In this document: one piece after another, positions 59,398 through 64,000 of the stretch
How the letters are laid out: every line of letters begins with the position of its first letter
How positions within the stretch are numbered: position 1 is the first letter of the stretch
NCBI GenBank assembly: GCA_022457155.1
Contig: JAJGOT010000506.1
Coordinates: forward strand, 213,501-277,500
Length of the DNA stretch: 64,000 bases
Direction: 5' to 3'
Source of the DNA: Cladopsammia gracilis
Taxonomy: Eukaryota > Cnidaria > Anthozoa > Scleractinia > Dendrophylliidae
Notes under the pieces: model-generated
Databases searched by the model: none
The model's input: only the letters and a program-made list of their open reading frames with translations
What the model was told of the DNA's origin: nothing
Position numbers and translations under genes: made by a program

Positions 59398-60714
59398 TCA
59401 GTTGTCCTTCAAGACAGAAATGGTGCTTTTGAAGTAAATATTTAAACAAAAAATTGCACAAATGCATCTCTTATTTTTTTTACTTTGAGCTTCTGTACTT
59501 TGCTGTCTGCCAGGAGAAGAAGTAGGTGGCTGAAACTCATTGTCATACTGAATAGCTCTGTCAACATCTTCTTGAGGGATATAATCATTGTTGATTTCAC
59601 AAAAGTTATGCAATACAAAGCATGCATGAATAACTATTAGGAGATCATCAATGTTTATGTCCATCTCTCTGCGAAGGGCACCAAATCTCCCCTTAAGCCT
59701 CCCAAAAGCACACTCGATTACCATCCGAGCAGAGCTAAGACGGTATCCAAAGTATTGCTCCTGGACTGTATTGCCTCCTCCAGGAAACTCTTTCATGAGG
59801 TAAGGCAACAAGGGATAAGCTGGATCTCCCAGCACACAAACAGGAACTGGTACAGTGTCTGGTGTTAAATGTTTATACAGTGGTGGGATGGCACCATCTC
59901 TCAGCATCTTGTTTAAAGCAGAGTTGTAAAATATGCGAGAATCATGTACACTTCCTGGCCATTTAATAACAACATCAGAGAAACAGTACTTGTAGTTGCA
60001 GGTGGCTTGCACGTTTACAGAGAATCTGTTTTTGCGATTCAGAAAATCAGTTGCATTTTTATTTGGTTGTTTTATAAAAATATGTGTTCCATCAACCGCA
60101 CCAAAACACTGAGGAAAGCCATGCTTGCTATAAAATTGTTGAACAGCTTCTTCCAGTTCATTCTCAGTCTTGGGTAGTGTAATATATTGAGGACCAGGAA
60201 CAGTTGAGATAACAGTGCACACCCTTCGAACTATAACAGACACTGTGCATTTTGCAAGCCCAAAAGCGTTCGCTACCTTGCGGTATCTCCCTTCATCCGA
60301 AAGATAGTACAGGGTGACTGCCACTTGCTTTTCGACAGACACAGGCATTCGCATGTTCGTGCATTGTTTCACAAGAAATGGCCTGACGGCATCACACAAC
60401 TTAAAGAAAGTCGACTTCGACATCCTGAAGTTTTCCTTCCACTCCTCCTCCAACATTACGCCACTCATAAAGTTATCCCACCATTTAGAGGTTCGCCCTG
60501 GACGAATCCATGCCTTTCTTGGCTTTCTGGCCCGTGACTTTTCCCTCCGTTGGTTGTTTCGTGAGCTGTACATGCTCACCAAGAAATTCAAACGTATAAG
60601 TTGCCTTGATCGATGAAGATCGGAAACAATAGCCATTTGCAGCAACGTGTACTGCAAAAGCCCAGCTAATCCGGCTAAAATAGCGATGCATGCTGCTGCC
60701 GCTCGTCTCCTCAT
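59398..60714 (-). CDS. Harbinger DDE transposase (HARBI1-like)
   Basis: An intact 438-residue frame. A helix-turn-helix region at about 125-165 (YRKVANAFGLAKCTVSVIVR) precedes the DDE nuclease core. Acidic residues are Asp208 (GAVDGTHI), Asp297 (LGDPAYPLLPY) and Glu334 (MVIECAFGRLKGRF), with the usual spacing. LHNFCE near residue 368 is also family-typical. The hydrophobic first 30 residues are odd, and translation may begin at a later Met such as residue 48. The enzyme would cut and paste the surrounding element. No disabling mutation is seen. Confidence 0.93.
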   Translation of the reverse strand: MRRRAAAACIAILAGLAGLLQYTLLQMAIVSDLHRSRQLIRLNFLVSMYSSRNNQRREKSRARKPRKAWIRPGRTSKWWDNFMSGVMLEEEWKENFRMSKSTFFKLCDAVRPFLVKQCTNMRMPVSVEKQVAVTLYYLSDEGRYRKVANAFGLAKCTVSVIVRRVCTVISTVPGPQYITLPKTENELEEAVQQFYSKHGFPQCFGAVDGTHIFIKQPNKNATDFLNRKNRFSVNVQATCNYKYCFSDVVIKWPGSVHDSRIFYNSALNKMLRDGAIPPLYKHLTPDTVPVPVCVLGDPAYPLLPYLMKEFPGGGNTVQEQYFGYRLSSARMVIECAFGRLKGRFGALRREMDINIDDLLIVIHACFVLHNFCEINNDYIPQEDVDRAIQYDNEFQPPTSSPGRQQSTEAQSKKNKRCICAIFCLNIYFKSTISVLKDN

Positions 60715-61075
60715 ATCTATAATCTGCTTTTGTTTGTTTCTTTTGTCGTAAATTTAACAAAATGTAACAAACCTGGGACAAATTGTAACAAAACTGTTTC
60801 ATTTTTGCTACGCAGCCAGGCAAAACATAACTACATTCCAGGCCTTAACCGCGCTATCTGAGCAAAAAGTTGCACGGTTCGGATGTTTACACGAGTCCGT
60901 ACGAAATATGGAACCGTGCCGGTCAAAAAGTTGACCTGCTTTTTTCAGGTCCCAAACTTGCACACTTAGCCGTTCAAAAATTCGTCCAGTTCCGCCGGTC
61001 CCGTGTAAACACAAGGTGGAACCGTGCAAGTTTTTGTCCGTGCAAAAATTTGTCCGGACCCGTGTAAACGGGGCC

Positions 61076-61192
61076 TAAGAGAAGAACTTTTTTCCCAAAG
61101 GTTTTCAGTTTTTTAGAGCACTTATTTCGTCATATGCGTGCGCGAGAAATTATTAACTTTGTCTAAAGTTATTTGAATAGAATTACAGTATG
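61076..61192. other. Spacer between transposons
   Basis: A short AT-rich stretch with nothing recognised. Confidence 0.4.
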
Positions 61193-62194
61193 TTGCCCAG
61201 TTTCCGGCCACTTTAGTTTGTAATCGCTATAACTTCTTGTTTTTGTACGGAAAATGTCTCAATTTCCTTTCAAAGACAGTTCATTTACTTACCCTTAAAA
61301 TGTTCAATGGTTGGCGGCTTTCCTCAAGTATTAAAGAAATTATACCATTTTTCGCAAAACTAGTAAGTTGCCCAGTTTCCGGCCAGCTAGCCCAGTTTCC
61401 GGCCACCGACGTAAAGTAAATTTTCCTTGAATCCTCTCGACTTAAACCGACTTGTAAGTCCCTTGATAATAGTGGTCGCCTAGTTATAAATATCAGGCAA
61501 GTTTCAATATTAAGCTTTGTCATCTACCGTTTTCTCAATATTCAAAATATGTATGACCTCGGTGACCCGGAAGCGTGTCTTCCACGGTATGAAAAACATA
61601 CATATGACTTACGCACTTTTAGTCACGCTATACATGCATTAGCTGTTGTTAATTCGTAATCTTTGTTACACTTAAACATGTATCTTTAATTTCTCGACCA
61701 GGAAATTTTAAAATTCGGTTCTTTCACTCAATAAGAAATAGGTTTTGAGCAATGTGTCATTTAGTGGCCGGAAACTGGCACACTAGGTCGAAATCTTCGC
61801 TGAACGTTTGACTGCTAAAATTTCAGAAACAGCTGTATTTTAGCTGACAATGATAGATTATCTTATTACTTTCATCTTTAATCTAACGTTTGTCTAAAAA
61901 TTATGAAGTTCCTTGAAATATTTCCCGTGAAACGAACTATTTGTTTATCTACGGTAGTTTTGATGTGCAGTGAAACGAACCAAAATTAATCGATAAACGT
62001 TTAATCACCTAGACAAAACCTGTCTTTCCTCGGCCGTTCCTTGCTCAGAAAGAGCGCCAAAACCAGCAATGTATAGCGAAAATGTTCGTCTTTCTTTCGG
62101 AACGCTTCGGTGGACGAAAATTTAAAACTCCGACGAACATAACCGACGTAAGTTTTTTTTGGCCGGAAACTGGTACTGGCCGGAAACTGGGCAA
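61193..62194. mobile_element. ~1-kb element with repeated 'gcccagtttccggcca'
   Basis: The ends ttgcccagtttccggcca (61193-61210) and tggccggaaactgggcaa (62177-62194) are perfect inverted copies. More copies sit at about 61371 and 61389 (direct) and at about 61764 and 62160 (inverted). There is no ORF. Confidence 0.75.
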
Positions 62195-64000
62195 TACACT
62201 GTAAATACTGCCATTCCTATTCACAAGCTTTACGCCAGGGAACAATTTTATAGCATTAAGTTCCAAGGAGACGTCGGGGCTGGAAATGTAACACTATGGG
62301 GGGTGTGTTAACCAATTACCATCGAGATATTCCCAGTCAAAAGCAATTGTTTTTTGCATTGTAAAAATTGTAACGTAGATCAGCCATAAGATTACAAATC
62401 CCACAAAGTGTTAAATCAAATCTATATAATACAAATGAATTCTTTGGAGCAGAGGAAAACGATTTGTTCGACTGAGTTTGGTTTCATTTCGTTTCTCAAA
62501 ATACCGTAAGCCTTTTTGCACTCTGAATGTACTTCGCAGACGGTCGCGTAATACCATGCATGCTAGCCCGGTCGACAATTGACTGAACAGAGAACTATAA
62601 TAAATCAACATTTAAACACTTAAAATTGACCGACCTTTCCGATCTTTTCGACCGTTTTGAGCTATACGCTGTGACCTTTCAGGCGACCAGGATTGGGAAC
62701 GTGACCTGGAAATAATGCAATTTTGATAACGTATGAACTGTAGTGAACAACAGATAATTAAACATGAATTGAATGTCAGTTACGATATCAAACTTGAATT
62801 CAACGTACCGTCTGTCGCGATCTCTCTTCTTTTTTTTTTTCCCCATTTGTGAATTACTGTTCGATTACCGTGTAACACTCTTCGACACACTAAAAACACT
62901 CCGAGACGTTACTCGAGGCAGACAGAATCTGCTCACAATCGATCACAAAGAGACGAACCAGACAGTGATGACATAAACACAATGGACATAAAAAGCACGC
63001 ACCAATCAGGAAAAAGTTACGAAATCGGCTACGGAAGGACTAGAATCTGAGACTGGAAGGCACTGAAAGGTCACTAAAACCATCAAAGACATCAAAGATT
63101 TGATTTTGACAAAGATTGCAAGTTTCAAGCGCGTGATCTCTATCGCTTCTTTACGCCATTCTTTCTTTGTATAATTCATTATTCCCGATTTAACCCTAGT
63201 TATTCATTATTCATTTTCTTTTTAAGCCGTTATTCCTTATTCATTTTCTTTTTTAAGCGGTTATTCATTATTCATTATTCCGCTTCCACCCCCGAAACGG
63301 TACCATAAAATCAGTCTTGTTTTGTTTACATAAAATCGCTTTTCAACCTATGTAATGAATGAACAAACACATAAAAATGGACAACACAATCTTCTTTCGA
63401 AAAAAAATTATTCAAATCTCCATTAATTTATGTTTAAAAGCACTAGAATTAAGATTGACGAAGGCTATTTCTCAATTTTAGCAATATTACGCGACCGTCT
63501 GCACAGTACATTTAGACCGTACAAAAGTTCACAAAAACAACTTTTTCTCCGCCGTCTAGAATGACTAGTACGACTACTTTCCGAATAAAATACACTTGTT
63601 GCTTGTCAAAAATTGCCCGAGAAACTGATTTGAAAATCAAAATTGCAAAAAATACACAAACATATTTGCATAATTAAGGTGACGCGAGTGAAGATAGAAC
63701 GGTACCATAAAATCAGTCTTGTTTTGTTTACATAAAATCGTTTTTCAACCAATGTAATGAATGAACAAACACATAAAAATGGACAACACAATCTTCTTTC
63801 GAAAAAATTTGTTCAAATCTCCATTAGTTTATGTTTAAAAGCAAAACGTACCATGCATTCATCGAGGCCGTGCTGATTGTCTTCTATAAAAAATTATGAA
63901 TTGACAACTGAATTTAAGCACGTTTTATATAACCTAATTACTCAAAATTGAAACCTTTTAAAATGCAAGCCAAAATTGCACAATATAGAACAGTAAAGTA
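62195..64000. repeat. Dispersed repeats, including a 405-bp tandem duplication
   Basis: 63430-63690 matches 53640-53930 in the same orientation. The block 'ggtaccataaaatcagtctt' onward occurs at 63298-63440 and again at 63703-63842. 63170-63300 carries 'ttattcattattc' repeats. The end of the window matches 49990-50010, inverted. No gene was seen in 62195-63170. Confidence 0.65.

Larger units (their letters stand above)
57812..61075. mobile_element. PIF/Harbinger DNA transposon, apparently complete
   Basis: Perfect 40-bp terminal inverted repeats (57812-57851 and 61036-61075, ggccccgtttacacgggtcc...) enclose a Myb/SANT-like gene and a DDE transposase in convergent orientation. This two-gene layout defines animal Harbingers. 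Subterminal regions at both ends carry repeats of 'gtttacacggatccgtgcaa' or close variants, likely binding sites of the Myb-like partner. The bases outside are TTA on the left and TAA on the right, so the expected 3-bp direct duplication is not exact. Confidence 0.92.

Overview
The window is animal nuclear DNA with spliced genes, large introns and a dense load of small transposons. Gene content points to an anthozoan cnidarian, most likely a stony coral: a mesothelin/otoancorin-like gene, two large beta-helix or Cys-rich multipass receptor-like genes, LGR-type leucine-rich-repeat exons, a Crypton-like tyrosine-recombinase gene, a two-gene PIF/Harbinger element, and many fold-back MITEs and tRNA-derived SINEs. 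This is inference from gene families; no marker gene fixes the species.

Layout. 1-11.3 kb (+): the 3' part of a mesothelin/stereocilin/otoancorin-like gene, 11 phase-consistent exons ending in an acidic stretch and a hydrophobic, possibly GPI-anchor, tail. Its introns hold a 276-bp unit with a hammerhead-ribozyme fold and 14-bp target duplications, a 212-bp MITE and an 88-bp minisatellite. 11.3-14.5 kb: a SINE with an 11-bp target duplication, small MITEs and a pre-miRNA-sized hairpin. 14.56-19.43 kb (-): a two-exon beta-helix/multipass membrane gene with two frameshifts. 19.4-23.3 kb: tRNA-like duplicated repeats and a 0.56-kb MITE. 23.36-35.3 kb (-): a second gene with a related membrane domain; at least four exons join in phase over about 12 kb. 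One intron holds a TA-flanked MITE inside a 76-bp tandem repeat. Another holds a tyrosine-recombinase gene within 29-bp inverted repeats.

35.7-42.8 kb: two copies of a tRNA-derived SINE, the second split by two transposons whose empty sites survive in the first; a MADF-BESS pseudogene whose four in-frame stops are all TAG; and a cluster of short inverted repeats. 42.9-44.5 kb: a 5'-truncated LINE with a 14-bp target duplication. 46.9-48.1 kb (-): three leucine-rich-repeat exons. 48.9-57 kb: MITEs, a decayed LINE reverse transcriptase, long fold-back repeats and a 160-bp Mutator-like palindrome with a 9-bp duplication. 57.8-61.1 kb: an apparently intact PIF/Harbinger element with a Myb/SANT-like gene and a DDE transposase facing each other between perfect 40-bp terminal repeats. 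61.2-64 kb: further repeat elements.

No operon logic applies. The host genes look unrelated except the 14.6-kb and 23-35-kb genes, which appear to be two neighbouring members of one membrane-protein superfamily. Exon joins were found by reading splice sites and checking phase, not from transcripts.
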